64,000 nt of DNA. Source: Myxococcales bacterium. Lineage in GTDB: Bacteria; Myxococcota_A; Polyangia; Polyangiales; Polyangiaceae. A model generated the notes under the pieces. That model did not search any database. It saw only the letters and a program-made list of their open reading frames with translations, and was not told the DNA's origin. The stretch is taken from assembly GCA_016720545.1 (NCBI GenBank), contig JADKKK010000023.1, positions 21,264 to 85,263 on the forward strand. The letters are read 5' to 3'. A program made the translations under genes and the position numbers. Below are positions 49,533-62,100 of the stretch, piece by piece (position 1 is the stretch's first letter; each line of letters starts with the position of its first letter).

Positions 49533-49867
49533 TTCCGAGAGCGTAACCCCACGGCAAAGTCGCCACCAGCCCGCTCGCCCTCGCCCGCGGTCGCGGTCGC
49601 CTTCACGGAGCCCGATTTCGCGCGCCCAGGGCCCTGATCGGCCACCCGGAGCGCCCAAAATCGCGCCAGGAGGGACCGCAGTGGGCCCCAGGAGCCCTGA
49701 TCGCCGACCGAGCGGCACCCTGACCGCGCCAGGCGCGCCCCGAGGGCGCACCCCGACCGCTGATCGCCTACCCGGCGGGATCGAGAGCGGGCCGGAAGTC
49801 CCCGACCGGCGAGCCGGTAGGGCGCGACGTGCGGGCGACGGAGCGGCGTCGCAGGCTCTCGAGGCTC
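49533..49867. other. 335-bp intergenic stretch with a 63-bp periodicity
   Basis: CTGATCG recurs at 49634, 49697 and 49760, exactly 63 bp apart. The following bases are partly conserved (GCGCCAGG and similar), so these look like three diverged tandem units. No gene, RNA hairpin or known element is evident. Confidence 0.5.
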
Positions 49868-50932
49868 CTACCCGAAGACCTCGTCCAGCGTCGCCGCGGT
49901 GAGCACGCGCTCGCCCCAGGCGTCGAGGGTCGGCACGTCCGCAGCTTCGAGGCGCGCGATCGCACCGGCGGGCAGCGGCCCGAAGCGAAGGGTGAGCAAC
50001 TTTTGAAGCAAGCGCCGCTCTCCGCGCGCTTCCCCGCGCGCTTCTCCGCGAGCTTCTCCGCGCGCTTCCCCGCGCGCTTCCCCGCGCGCTTCTCCGCGAG
50101 CTTCTCCGCGAGCTTCCCCGCGCGCTTCCCCGCGCTGCATCAGGATCTCGCCTGCGGTCATGAGGGTCTCTTTCACGCGCTCCTCCTTCATCACGCCGGC
50201 GAGCTGTTGGAGGACGACCTCGGGCTCCCCGGGATGCACCATGATGACATATCGCCAGACAGTTCCCAGCGCGGCCGCGCCGTTGGGGGAGGCGAGGACC
50301 TCGAGGGCCACGTCCGACCAGGCGCCGAGCTCGCGGACGAACGCCTCCGGGGTGCGCGCGTGCCGCAGGCAGCCGAGGACCAAGCGGCCGAGGGCCGTCA
50401 CGGCGCGCGCGCGGAGAGCGTCGTCGGTCTCCTGGGTGAGGTCGTCGAGCACGAAGCGCAGTTGGAGCAGGTGCTCGCCTGCGGCCGCCACGGATTCCTC
50501 GTCGAGGTCATAGAGGGCTGCGAGGCTGCGTGGTGCGCGCCACTCGCCCGCCCCGTGATAGAGCACGACCGGGATGATCGCGGGAAGCGTCACCGCCTCG
50601 GTTGCGGCGCGGGTGCGCTCCCGCAGCCACCGTTCCCAGATTCGAACGCTGTAGGCCGCGAGCCGGAAGGGCATGAGCGGGTGCGGCGTGCTCTGGTGCT
50701 CGTAGAGCACGTAGAGCAGCGCCCGGCGGCCCGACAGCGACACGCGATAGAGGAGATCCGTGTGCCGATCCTTGAGCTCGGCGTCCACGAAGCTGCCGGG
50801 GATGGTCTCGAGGGTGTCCCACGCGATGCGCGCCGACAGCGCTTCGGGCAGCGCCGCGCGGAGCGCCCCCTCCGCGTGGCGCGGATCGGAGAAGGTGGAC
50901 TTGAAGAGGGCATCGTGGACGCTGAGTGGCAT
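49868..50932 (-). CDS. Rpn-family recombination-promoting nuclease / putative transposase
   Basis: 354 residues. The N-terminal ~260 residues match the RpnA/Transposase_31 group: H-D-A-L-F-K at the start, T-D-L-L-Y, and L-Y-E-H-Q-S, giving the PD-(D/E)XK catalytic set. A block of nine Gly-Glu-Ala-Arg repeats (about residues 268-303) then leads to a helical C-terminal domain. The ATG is 50932. Rpn proteins act as DNA endonucleases. It lies 199 bp downstream of the large HIT-helicase fusion on the same strand. Confidence 0.75.
   Translation of the reverse strand: MPLSVHDALFKSTFSDPRHAEGALRAALPEALSARIAWDTLETIPGSFVDAELKDRHTDLLYRVSLSGRRALLYVLYEHQSTPHPLMPFRLAAYSVRIWERWLRERTRAATEAVTLPAIIPVVLYHGAGEWRAPRSLAALYDLDEESVAAAGEHLLQLRFVLDDLTQETDDALRARAVTALGRLVLGCLRHARTPEAFVRELGAWSDVALEVLASPNGAAALGTVWRYVIMVHPGEPEVVLQQLAGVMKEERVKETLMTAGEILMQRGEARGEARGEARGEARGEARGEARGEARGEARGEARGERRLLQKLLTLRFGPLPAGAIARLEAADVPTLDAWGERVLTAATLDEVFG
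50022..50135 (-). repeat. 12-bp tandem repeat, about nine copies (Gly-Glu-Ala-Arg)
   Basis: The unit on the plus strand is CGCGCTTCTCCG or CGCGCTTCCCCG with GAG variants. It is in frame, and encodes a charged helix in the Rpn protein. Such arrays often vary in copy number between strains. Confidence 0.85.
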
Positions 50933-51131
50933 GGTGCGCGGGACGCGGAAGGCGACGACAGAGGCGCCGAGGAAGAGCACGCCGGGCCCTCGGCGCCGGT
51001 GTATTGGGCGATTGCAGGTCCTGGGCCCACGCGCGGGCGGCGAATTCCCGCGGGATCCGCTGGGACCGAGCGTCCTGGCCGTCCCCGGCGGTGTCCGCGT
51101 CAGTCGGCTGCGCCACGTCGCGCGGGGCGCC

Positions 51132-54100
51132 TCACGCCGTGGGCGGGCTCCCCTCGAGCGCCCGCGCGAGGGACTCCGCTCCCATCGGAGTCGCCACGAA
51201 GAGCCGCAGACGGCGCGTGCGGTTGCCGCTGCCCTTCGCCCCGGGCTGCCTGCCGACCCGCGCCTGCGCCGCGCCGATCGCCCGCTTCAGGGTCGCGACG
51301 TCGTCGATCCGCACGGGATACGGCTGCGGGAGCTCCAGCCTCCGCTCCTCGTGGGAGAGCCGCGCCGTGTCGCGCGACTCGACCACAGCGTCCGCGAGAG
51401 GCAGGCCCGCCGCCGCGAGGCGCTCGAGCAAGAGCTGGAGCCCGCGATCGTAGTGGGTATTGCGCGCGGTGCCCGTGCCCTGCGTGCCACCGCGCGACTC
51501 GAGGACAATCGAGAGGGTGCCTCCGGCCGGCTCGACGCGGAACGTGGCGTCGAGGGGGGCGCCGTCCTCGCCCCGAATCGCCCGCGCGGCGCCCGGGCTG
51601 GCGGTGGCCTGTTGCGTCAGCCCCTTTCCGGCCTCCCACGCGGCGAGCGCCCAGCCCGTGTCGATCCATCGAGTGGCCCCTTTCGGGGTCCCGTCGAGGT
51701 AGCGGAGCCGGTTGACGAGGGCTTCGTCGAGCAGGCCGCCGTGCGCCCGCGCGTCGTCGGCGGCGAGGATGACCCACGCGAGATCGATGAGCGAGACCGT
51801 CCGCTCTCCGAACCCTCCGTCCCCACCGTCGACGCGGAGCCCCCCACGCGGCGCGGCGCCGAGCACCCGCGCGCGACGCCCCTCGGCGTGCGCGATCCAC
51901 CGCTGCTCCTCGGGGAGCGACACGAGCGCGTCGACGACGACCTGCGCGCGCGCGAGCGCGCCGGGCGGGAGGCGCCGAGAGGTCGCGCGGCCGGCGCCCC
52001 ACTGGCGCCACGTCGCATAGTCGGCCTCGGGGATCGCCCAGCGCGCTTCGTCGTCGAGCCACCGGCCCACCCCGAGGAACGCGTAGGAGGCGTCTTGGCG
52101 GCGCGCGAGGACGAACGCGGTCTCCCCGGGTCGGCGCTCTTCGGCGCCGCGGGCCACGCGATCGGGTTCGGCGAGCTGGCCCGCTTGGTCGATGAAGACG
52201 AAGAGATGGCCGCCTTGACGACCCGACCGCGGGAGGAGCTCTTCTAGGCCGAACGCGGGCGCGAGCTCGGCCTCGGACAGCGCGGTTCCCGGAGCGGGCG
52301 CGAGGCTCTCTGGTGAAATCGTGCGCTCGAGGCGGGCGATGACCTGCATGTCGTCGCTGGCGTCGAACGAGGGCCCGTCGGGGTTGTCGGACGCCAGCTC
52401 CCACCGCGTCCGTCGCGTCCGTCGCGTCGGCGTAGCCGCTTGATTTGGTACTGGCTTCCGGCGCCTTCGGCCTGCACTTGGACGAGCACGACGCGGTTCT
52501 CGAGAGTCGAGGCGGGCGCGTGACGGGCGAGGGTCATGAGGGCCCAATCGCCGTCCCTCATCGGGGCCTTGCCGCCGTCCATCGACGTGCCACAGACCCG
52601 AACAGCGAAGAGCTCGTCGCCGGCATTCTCGGTCGGGAGCATCACGCGCTCGGGCTGCAGCTCACTTGCTTCAATCGCCGCGGCTGCATGACCCGCGGCA
52701 GCCCGCAGGTCCGGATAGGCCACAACCCCACGTCGCGCGGCGAGCTCGACGACCGCGGAATGAACAGGCTCAGCCCACAATCCATCTGGGCTGGCCCGGA
52801 ACCGGACCTCGAAGCCCGTGCCGGGCTGGCCCGCGCTCGGCCCGAACCAGCGACGCATGAGATCGGGGAGCTGGTTTCTCTGCGTGCCGGCTGGACGAGC
52901 GACGTTGCAAAACTCCTTGGCGAACCGAAACTGCCAGACCGAGCTGCCGACCCACACGTCGACCTCCCCGTCCGGCAGCTTCCCGCGGTCGGAGGGGAGC
53001 TTGAGGATCGGATCGCGTTGGTTCGAGAGCACTCGGCACACGAACCCATCCGCCGTGACCTCACCGGAGCGCCTTCGCGCGCGGTACTGAGCGAGTCGAT
53101 AGTCGGTGAGCTCGGCGACCAAGGCCGGGAGTGCCACCACCGCGGCCGCGCCGACCTTGAAGGCAGGGACGAGACGATCGCCCTCGATCCGAAACCACGC
53201 GCGCCGCTCCTTTCCCACCGACGTCCAGGCTTCGATGGGGTTGCGCCGCCAATAGGCGACCCAACGTGCCTCGGACGCGGGCGTGAGGGTGTCGACGCGC
53301 TCGGTGTCGGGCACGTCGGCGAACAGCTCCGGCGAACGGCGAAGAATGGTGTGAGAACGGCGCGCGATCTCGAGCAGCGACAGGCCTTCGTGGATCGCGT
53401 CCGCCTCGAGCAAGACCTCGAGCGTGACCATCTTGAAGCACTTGGTCATCTCGGTGGTCTCGACCTCGGAGAGGAAGGCGCCGGCCTCGTCCAGCGCTGC
53501 CGCCTCGTCGTCACTCAGGTCCCCCTCAGAACGCACAAATCCGAACCAGCTCTGATGTCGCGCCCGCAGTCGGCTGGGGAGATACCCCATCCTCTGGAGC
53601 TCCCCGGCCTTCGGCCGTAGGCCGCGCTCGACGCGGAGCTCGCGGTAGGCTCGCTCCACTTCGTCCGCGCCGCCCACGCGGAACATCCGCGAGAGAAGCT
53701 CCTTGGCCTCGAGCTCGAGCTGAACCGAGCACCCACTCGCCAGCTCGATGGGCTCGTCCGAGCTCCCCTCGATCACGCCGCGCATGCCCGGAGCGGCCCG
53801 GCCTCCCAGCGAGAGCAACGTCCGGAGCCGCTCGAGAAACACGCGATGATTGCCGACAAAGTCGATCACCGTCACGGAGGACTTCCCGGGCGCCGCGCGC
53901 AGGCCACGCCCGAGCTGCTGGAGAAAGAGAACCCCCGACTCCGTGGGACGAAGCATGACGACCCGGTCGACCGAGGGGACGTCCACGCCCTCGTTGAAGA
54001 CGTCGACGGAGCACACGGCATCGAGGTCTCCCCTCGCGAGCGCCTGGATCGCCCCCTCTCGGTCGTCGGTGCCTTCGGCGGAGTAGACCGCCGCGGTTCG

Positions 54101-55953
54101 CACGCCGCGGGCGGACAACCACGTTCGCACGAACTCGGCGTGGGCGATACCGCAGCAGAAGATGAGCGTCTTCCGACCCGGGTGCTCGTGCCAAGCCCGC
54201 CACAGGGTCTCCATGCGCGCCTCGGTCTGCGCGGCCTCCGCGAGGGCCGCGGGGTCGAACCGCTTGTTGCGCCAGGGAATGTTCGCGTAGTCGATTTCGT
54301 CTCTCACTCCGAAGTAGTGAAATGGCACGAGCCGATCGATCTCGACGCCGCGACCGATGTCGGCGGCGTACGCGAGGCGATCGTCGAAGAGTCCGAGAAT
54401 GTCCGCGGCGTCTGCGCGATCGGGCGTGGCGGTGAGCCCCAGAAGGAACGTCGGCTCGAGGGATCGGAGAATCGAGCGGTAGGACTGGGCGGCTGCGTGA
54501 TGAACCTCGTCGACCACGACATAGTCGAAGCGCTGGCCCACGAGCTTCGCGAGGTGCTCCTGCCGGGCGAGCTTCGCCACGGACGCAAAGACGAGGTCGG
54601 CCGAGAGATCTCCCCCTTCGCCGACGAACCACCCGAAGCGAGCGCGCACGTCCCTCGCGCGGAGCAGTCGTCGATAGGTATCGGCGGCTTGACGCAATAG
54701 CTCTTGTCGATGGGCCAGAAAGAGCAGCCGCGGACGGTGGCCGGTCTCCTCGTGGAGCTGCCGATAGTCGAACGCCGCGAGCCACGTCTTGCCGAGGCCG
54801 GTGGCGAGAACGACGAGAGCGCTCCGCCAGCCGTGGTTCGTGCGTCCGTTGCGAAGGCGTGCGAGCGCCTCCACCTGCACCGCATGAGGCTCGGGCGGGG
54901 GCTCCACGGCGTCGACGACGAGCTCCCCGGTGGGGAGCGCGTGTGGAGCCTCGCGTGTTCGCTGCGCGTAGGCCTCGACCCACGCCTCGTCGAGCGCGCG
55001 GGCCGTGGACCAGAGAGACTCGAAGGCGCTTCGTACGCGTGCATACGCCTCGGCGTCGCGCTCACGGTCGACGCGGAGATTCCACTCGACCCCCGTGTCC
55101 AGCGCGGATCGCGACAGGTTGCTGCTTCCGACGAAGGCAATCCCGTAGCGCGCCGACTCGAAAGACCACGACTTCGGATGAAACGCCCGCGTCAGCCCGG
55201 GCAGCTTCGCGACCTCGACGACGCGCGTCTCGATCGAACCTGGCCGATCGATCGGGTTCTCCAGGTCGTTCGAGTCTCCGCGCGCCCCGCTCTCCTGCCA
55301 GTCGACGAGTCGCTCGAGCGCCGAGGCCTGGGTGATGTCCAGGTAGTCGCCCGTGACGATTCGCACCCGTGCGCCGCGCCTGACGGCGGCGTGGAGATCG
55401 TCCTGGATGCGGGAGAGCCCGCTGTCTTGGATGAAGGCCGCGACAATCGCGATATCGGCGGCGGTCGCGAAGAGCGGCAGGATGTGCCGCGCAAAGGGGT
55501 CCTCCACACCTCCGGTCGCGAGCGGAGACGGACGCGCCGGCCGCACGTCTGCGGGAGCTGCGAGGTAGTTCCCCTTACTCGGGATGACGTGCCGGACGCC
55601 GCCGCGCGGGTCGTCCATGTCGCCGCGGTAGCGGGGGATGACATGCACGTGTAGGTGCATCACGGTCTGCCCCGCAGCGGTCCCCGCGTTGAAGCCGACA
55701 TTGTAGCCGTCAGGTCGATGCGCGTCGTCGAGCCGACGCTTCACCTCGTCCACGAGAGCGAGGATCGCGTGACGCTCGTCATCGGAAGCGTCGAACCAGG
55801 TGGCTACCACGCGTCGCGTGACGACGAGCGTATGCCCTTCGACACGGGGAAGCGGTCTTCCACGGCGAACGCGAGCGCGTTCGAGGCCACCCACGCGGAC
55901 GGCGGGATGCTCAGGAACGGGCTCGTGCCTTCACCGTTCGGGGGCCCCGCCAT
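51132..55953 (-). pseudogene. HIT - PLD - SF2 helicase - S24 peptidase - ScoMcrA-head-like fusion protein, frameshifted
   Basis: Reconstructed ~1600 residues from ATG 55953. HIT domain with H-L-H-V-H-V (55634-55660). PLD-type phosphodiesterase with F-H-P-K-S-W and G-S-S-N-L-S (about 55105-55185). SF2 helicase with A-T-G-L-G-K-T (54780-54800), V-D-E-V-H-H (54495-54518), T-A-T-P-D-R, and Q-L-G-R-G-L-R (about 53905). A long helical/beta part follows that includes a DUF3427-like region. The S24 domain has G-T-S-M-D (about 52580) and Y-Q-I-K-R-L (about 52440). The end N-T-H-Y-D-R-G-L through G-N-R-T-R-R-L (51160-51480) resembles ScoMcrA head domains. Breaks lie at about 55845 and 52405-52435. Likely a defence or DNA-repair enzyme. 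Confidence 0.75.
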
Positions 55954-56127
55954 GGTGGGGAGGATACGCGGAACGGTTGGGCGGGAGGGGATTGTTGATC
56001 GATGTCCGCGACTCTGTTGGGGGAGACCGAACCTCGGCCTTCCGGTTCACCGCAGACACCTCGAGATCACCGACAACGCTTGCCGCAGGCCGACGACAAC
56101 AAATTCCATGTGTCGCCTGAATAGAGA

Positions 56128-59100
56128 CTACTGCACCGACGCGCCGTCCTCGGTTCCCGCCGACAAATACGCCACCCCTACCTGCCCCTCGACCGCCTCC
56201 ACGCCGAATCGCATGCCCCAAAGGGCCCGCGCCTGCGACGCCCCGTCTTGCCGGAAATCAAACCCCAGCTCCCGCCCCACGGCCCGCAGAAACCCGAACC
56301 CCTGGTCCAGCCGCACGCGGTACACGCTTCCCGGCCACTCGAGACGCAGCTCCCGCATGTGGAGCGTGCTCTGCACGGCGCTTGCGGTCACGCGCGAGCG
56401 GCCCACGCCCGCGAGGAGTGCTACGAGCGCCGCCCGCTGGTCCGTCGCGTCGGGCCAGTCGTGGAAGACGCGGTGCGGGCGCACGTCCGAACGGGGACGG
56501 GGCGGGGTCGTCACGAGCTGGACCTCGGTGTCAGAACCGATCCCGCCGCTCCGCCTGGCGAGCGCGCCTACCACCTCGGCTACCACCCGCGCGACAAGGG
56601 GCGAGCGCACGTACCTATCCGCGTAGGTCACTCGCGTGAGCTTCGTCTCTCCCTGCAGGTGGCGTGCGAGCCCCGGATCTCCCGCCTCGAGGAGCGCGTC
56701 AAGGAGGCTCGTACCCACTCGGTCAACGGGACCCGCGAGGCGTGCGGCGAGCTGGATCTCGCGGAAGGTCCCCGGTGGCGTGCCGCGCAGCTCGGTGGGG
56801 CGCGATCGCCCTCCTGCCCTGCGCCGCGAGCGGCAGATTCGCGTGCGCGCGCACGACGCGGTCGTCGGGCGCGAGGGCGCCGTACGCCCTTCCCGGGGCC
56901 AGCGGTGCGGCGCTCGTCGCGACCCATCGCGTCGACCGAGCCGGCCCGCCTATCTCGAGGGCGAGCCACGCGCCGCCCACGCGCAGCGAGGCTCGAGGGG
57001 CCACCACGACCGCCACGCTCGCCGCCTCGCACCGCGACGCGAGCGCGTGCGCGACCTCGGCCGGCAGAGCGCGGCGCGCCTCGTCCGACATCATGAGCGT
57101 GACGCGCTTGCCCCCGCTCGCAGCGCGAACGAGGAGCGGCCAGGGGCGCCACGATCCGAGGTCCCATGTGTCGGGCGCGCCGCCGAGTGCGACGCGGCAC
57201 TCGGTGACGTCTGGGCGCGCGAGCGCGAGGCTCAGGCGCTCGGCGAGGGCGTCGCACTCGAGCTCGCTGTCGGGCCCCAAGAACGCGAACTCGGTTGGGA
57301 GCTTCAGCGCCTCGAGGAGCGTGTCGGTGAGGGCACGCTCGCCCACCCTGCGATCAAGCCGGTGCTCCTCGAACTGCGTCTCGAACGACAGCAGGCAGCG
57401 GTGGCAGAGCTTGTCGCAGGGGTCGTCGGGCGAGCATCTTAGGATTTCGCGCGCGCGCGTGAGCAGCGCGGGGAGGCGCTCGGGGCACGACCCAACGAAC
57501 CCCGCGCCCCCCTCGGCGCGATCGAAGAGCTTGATCCCGCGGCGCAGGCCAAGGGGGCCCGCGACGGGCTCGACTGCCCACCCCAGCTCGCGCACGTCGA
57601 TGCCCAGCGACTCCGCCAGCGCCTGGCGCAGCGCGACCGCGATCGACGCGAGGGCCACGTCGTCGTCGAGTGGCGTGCCGTCCGCGGGCTCGGTCAATAG
57701 GAGCTCGACGACGTCTGTCGTGAACGTCCCGCCGAGCCGGAGGTGCCGCTTCAGGCTCGTGTCGCCTCCCGCGCACAGGCGATCTCCCTTGCCGCCGCGC
57801 AGCCGCCGGTGCGCCGAGAACGCACTGGGTGGCGGGTCCGGTCTCGCGCCCGGGCGCCGCTCCTCCGACGCGGCGCGACCGCACACCAGGCACACCGCAT
57901 AGCCGAACCCCCGCTGGCCTCCCGAATGCTCGTAGACCATGCCCGCGGCGGCGTACCGGTACGATCCAACGGCGGGGCTGGCCAGCGAGCGAAAGGGCGC
58001 GCTGCCCGCCGTCACCCAGGGCGTGACCACGGGCACGAAGCGCTCCTTGGATAGGTCCGAGCTGGGCTGCGCGTCGATCGCCACGGCAAACCCGCCGGGT
58101 CGGAGCACCTCGTGGACCTCCTGAGCCGCTCCACACGAGCACCCACCTGGCAGGTGCCGTGACTCGCCGGTGAGACCGCACGCCTTGCACCGATACACGA
58201 AGCGGATGCTCTGGATCTCGTGCGACGTGTCCGCCGGCTGGTACTTCCAGTTCAACGTGACGCCCTCGGGCTCGTAGACTACCCCGTCGATAACCACGCC
58301 CGACCCCGGCGCGTACTCGCGAATCGCCATCGCAATGTGGCGCGACGGCCACCCGCCCCAGGAGCGATCGTTGCCCTCCTCGCGCTCGTGCGCGGCCTCG
58401 GCGCGCTCCTCGGCGCGGCGCTGCTCGGCGGTGGACGTGACGAACGGAATGACATGCAGCGGGAAGCCATAGGCCGGAAGGAGCCCCTCGCTCGCGAGCG
58501 TGCGCAGAAGGTACTCGTCGCGCAGGCGCCGGAGCTGGATCTGCAGGACGCGCTGGAGAGGGCTCGCTTTCTCCAGCGGCGCGAGCGGGTCGACCACGTC
58601 CGCGAGCCGGAGCTCGTCTACGAGCCCATCGTGCTCGGCTTCCCAGCGCTCCGCGATCGCATGCATCGCTGCCGCCGTAGCCTCGAGCGCTCTACGCGCG
58701 CTCGCTGCGTTGGTCACGGGCGTCGGGGTTCCGCGTGTGAGCCCCTCGAGGGCCGGGGCCAGCGCCTCGGCCGTTACGGGATTCTCGAGCCAGAGCTGGA
58801 AGCGCTCGGCCTGCGAGTCAGGCCGTGCGTCGCGCGCGAGGAACGCCGCGCAGGTGAGCTTGAGCCCATCGGCAGCGCGCTCGCGCAGGAACAGAGAGAG
58901 GGCGAGCGCGTTCACGTGGCGCTGCGCGATGCGCTGCGCGTGGAGGGTGACGCGGGGCGGCTCGACCACGGTCTTGAAGGGCCACTCGGGGTTCGCGAAG
59001 AGGGCCTGTCCGTGCGGCGATCCCTGGCACATCGTGAGCACCACGGCTTGTTCGGCGTCGCGCCGGCCGGCGCGGCCGGCGCGCTGGAGGTAGTTGGCGG

Positions 59101-62100
59101 GGCTCGGTGGGGCGTTGTTCAGCACGACCGCGAGGAGGCCGCCGATGTCGATCCCCATCTCCATGGTCGTCGAGCACGACAGGACGTTGAGCTTCTCTTC
59201 CCGGAAGAGTTCCTCGATCTGCGCGAGACGCGCGCGCTGCTGCTGCGCCGAGTGCTCGGCGGTGGCGAAGTAGGTGACCGGACCGGACGCGGCGATGCGA
59301 TCGGAGAATTCGGTCCACACGCCGCGCTCGCGGGCGCGTGATACGACCGGGTCGTTCTCGAGCCACGCCTTCATAGGTGCGCGATCGCCGGCCGCGTTGG
59401 TGCCGTGAAGGAAGGTGAGGCGCGGCATGTCGATGGGCTCGGCCGGACCCACCGCTACCTGCTGCGCGTCCGCGTGATAGGGCGAGAGGCCGCGGATCGT
59501 CGCGTCGAGAAAGCGGCGCGTGAGCGGGCAGCGCCAGCCGGAACTGACGGGCGTCAGCGCGGCGCACTCCTCGAGGTTGGCTGCCCACTCGTCCCCCGCT
59601 GGCAGCTTCCTGAGGAGGCCTGCATCGAGGAGCGCGCGCCAAGCATCCGAGAGGAGGCTGTTGACCAGGGCCCGATCGTCTGCATCGTCTGCCTTCACAC
59701 CGAGCACCAGCGCCAGGTACCGCGCGAGCCGCCCGGAGCGCCCTGCGCCGAGCTGGGGCCACCGCACGGCGCTGTCCGAACCGTCGGCGTCGGGCTCAAC
59801 GAAGCGCGCGGGGCGCAACGGGCTGGTCATCCACCGGAGCAGCTTCTTGTCCACATCTACCGCCGAGCGGGCGCGCACCTGAAAGTCCATAGAGATCTTG
59901 AGGAACGTGCGCCACTCGCCAACCGTGAGGTGGTGTTGGAGCCACGCGGAGGGGGCGGAGTGGACAGAGTCCAGTGCCGGATAGGCGAGCGACGCGAGCC
60001 CAAGCGTCTCGAGGGAGCTCTGTCGACGCGGGCGGCGGAGCAGCTCGCGCATCATGCAGAGCGCAGCCATCTGATCGGTCGCGAGATCGGCCGGGAGGTA
60101 CCGGCTCCGGAGGCTGTTGCGCATCCACGTGTTGACCTCCACCCGCTGCTCTAGCCTGGACTGCAGGGCGCGCCACGGAAGGCGCGGGAGGGTCGACGTC
60201 CGGGCGTGGAGCGCGTCCAGGGCGTGCTGCTTCTGGTCGCGCATCGCGAGGAGGACGGGGTTCCCGCGCCCCGCGTCGGTGAGCGCCGCGATCTCCGTCT
60301 CGAGCTTCGCGGTCTCGTCGCGGTTCGGAGGCTGCACCTCGCTCCATAGAGCGTGGTACAGGAAGGCGCGCACGTAGCTCCGCTCCGCCTCGAGCTGCGC
60401 GTCGATCGCGAACCGCGCCGAGCCCTGCCGGCTGTCGCTGAACGTCAGGAGGCGTCGGCCTCGGGCGGGCTTGTCCCGACCACCCGTCGCGTCCGGGAGC
60501 TGCTCCAGCACGGTCGGGATACCGAGCCGTAGGAAGAACCGCGCCCCGAGCCGCACGCGGCGGAAGCCGTCGAGGTCAGGCGTGTCGAGGATCCCGCACC
60601 CGGAGCACCGGAGCCGATCCTCGCCGTGTTTCGCGAGGAGGCGTGCGAGGGTGGCCGGGGACGCGTCGTCGTCGAACTTGCCAGACCGTAGTCCCACGGC
60701 CGAGCTGGTCGTGAGGTCCAAGACGTTACATGGTGCCACGAGCTGCGCGTCGCCGTAGGTTCGTTTCGCCCGGGCGTCGTCGTCGTCCGACCCCTCCGTA
60801 TCAAGCTCGACGCCACCCGCGGGGTCCCACTCGTGGGGCGTGAGGCGCTCGTTCGCCACCTCCCGCGCGGAGAGGTGCGCCGCACCGCACGACGCGCAGA
60901 AGACCACGGGCAGCACCAAACTCTCGCAGGCGTCGCAGCGGTCTCTCCGTTCGAGGAACACTCTGCCGAAGCCCCAGTCCGAGTCCGCGGCGCCCGCGCC
61001 CGGGCGACCCGCACACGCGGCGTTCCAGCACGCCCAAAGGCCCGTTTGCGTCCGCAGGAACAGGTGCGCGCGCAAGGGCAGGAACGGCTCTCCCGTGGGC
61101 GGGCGAGCGGCCGCGCACGCGTCGACGACGGCGAGGGTGTCGGCGGCCGAGCGGCCGTCCAGCAGCTCCGACAGCTTGCCCAGCTTCGTGGGCGCGACGA
61201 GTGCCTGGCGCAGGGCGCGCGCGAGCGGGGCGGAGGCGAGGGCGCGGTACCCGCGGTCAGGGAGACTCGCAAGCTCACGCGGATTGGGCAGCGCCTCGCG
61301 CAAGCCCTCCAGCGCCGGGTCCAGCGGTGGCAGAGCTCGGCGGCCGCTTACGACGGTCACGCGCTCGCGAGGGATCCCTGCGAGCTCGGCGAGGAACGCC
61401 TGGAGCCGCTCGATCGCTGCGTTGTCGTCGCCCCCGATCGTCGCGGAGGTCGCTATGAAGCGCACGTCGTCCACGCTTACGCCGAAGGCAGCGATCACGC
61501 GCCGCAGGAGGAGCGCGATCTCGGCCGCGGTAGAACCAAGGTACGTGTGGGCCTCGTCGAGGACGACGAAGCGCAGCTTGCCCTGAGAGTGATCCAGGAT
61601 CGGCGCGTCGTTGCTGCGGACGAGCATGTACTCGAGCATCGTCGCGTTCGTGACGAGCAGCGGCGGCGGGCTCGCGCGCAGATCGACCCGGCACGTCACC
61701 TCCTCCGGGCCTGCCACGTTCCTGCCGCCGGTCGGCCGGTGCTCAGGCATGAGGCCGTTGTAGAGGGCGAAGCGCACCCTCCCGTCGAAGGCACGGGTCC
61801 ACGCGACGAGCCGCTCCTTCTGGCTCTGAATCAGTGCATTCAGCGGATAGAGGAAGAGCGCGCGCACCCCGGTGAGCCCGGCGCGCCCGCCCTCGCGCAG
61901 CTCGCGGGCGAGATCGTTCAGGATGGGGACCAGAAAGCACTCGGTCTTTCCGCTCGCGGTACCGGTGCGCACGAGTACCGACTGCCGCGGACGGGTGATG
62001 AGCTCGGACCATGCGAGGTTCTGGTGCGCGAACGGGAGGCGATCGGGGGGAAAGCGATAGGCCGCGTGCTCGCGAAGGCGCGTGTTCATGGCGCGCACGA

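Noticed and set aside
52403..52435. Phase variation by the GC-rich 9-bp array at the frame break in the HIT fusion gene
   Set aside because: The unit (CGCGTCCGT-like) is 9 bp, so copy changes would keep the frame; the break needs an indel within a unit, and similar breaks occur across the window in unrelated genes.
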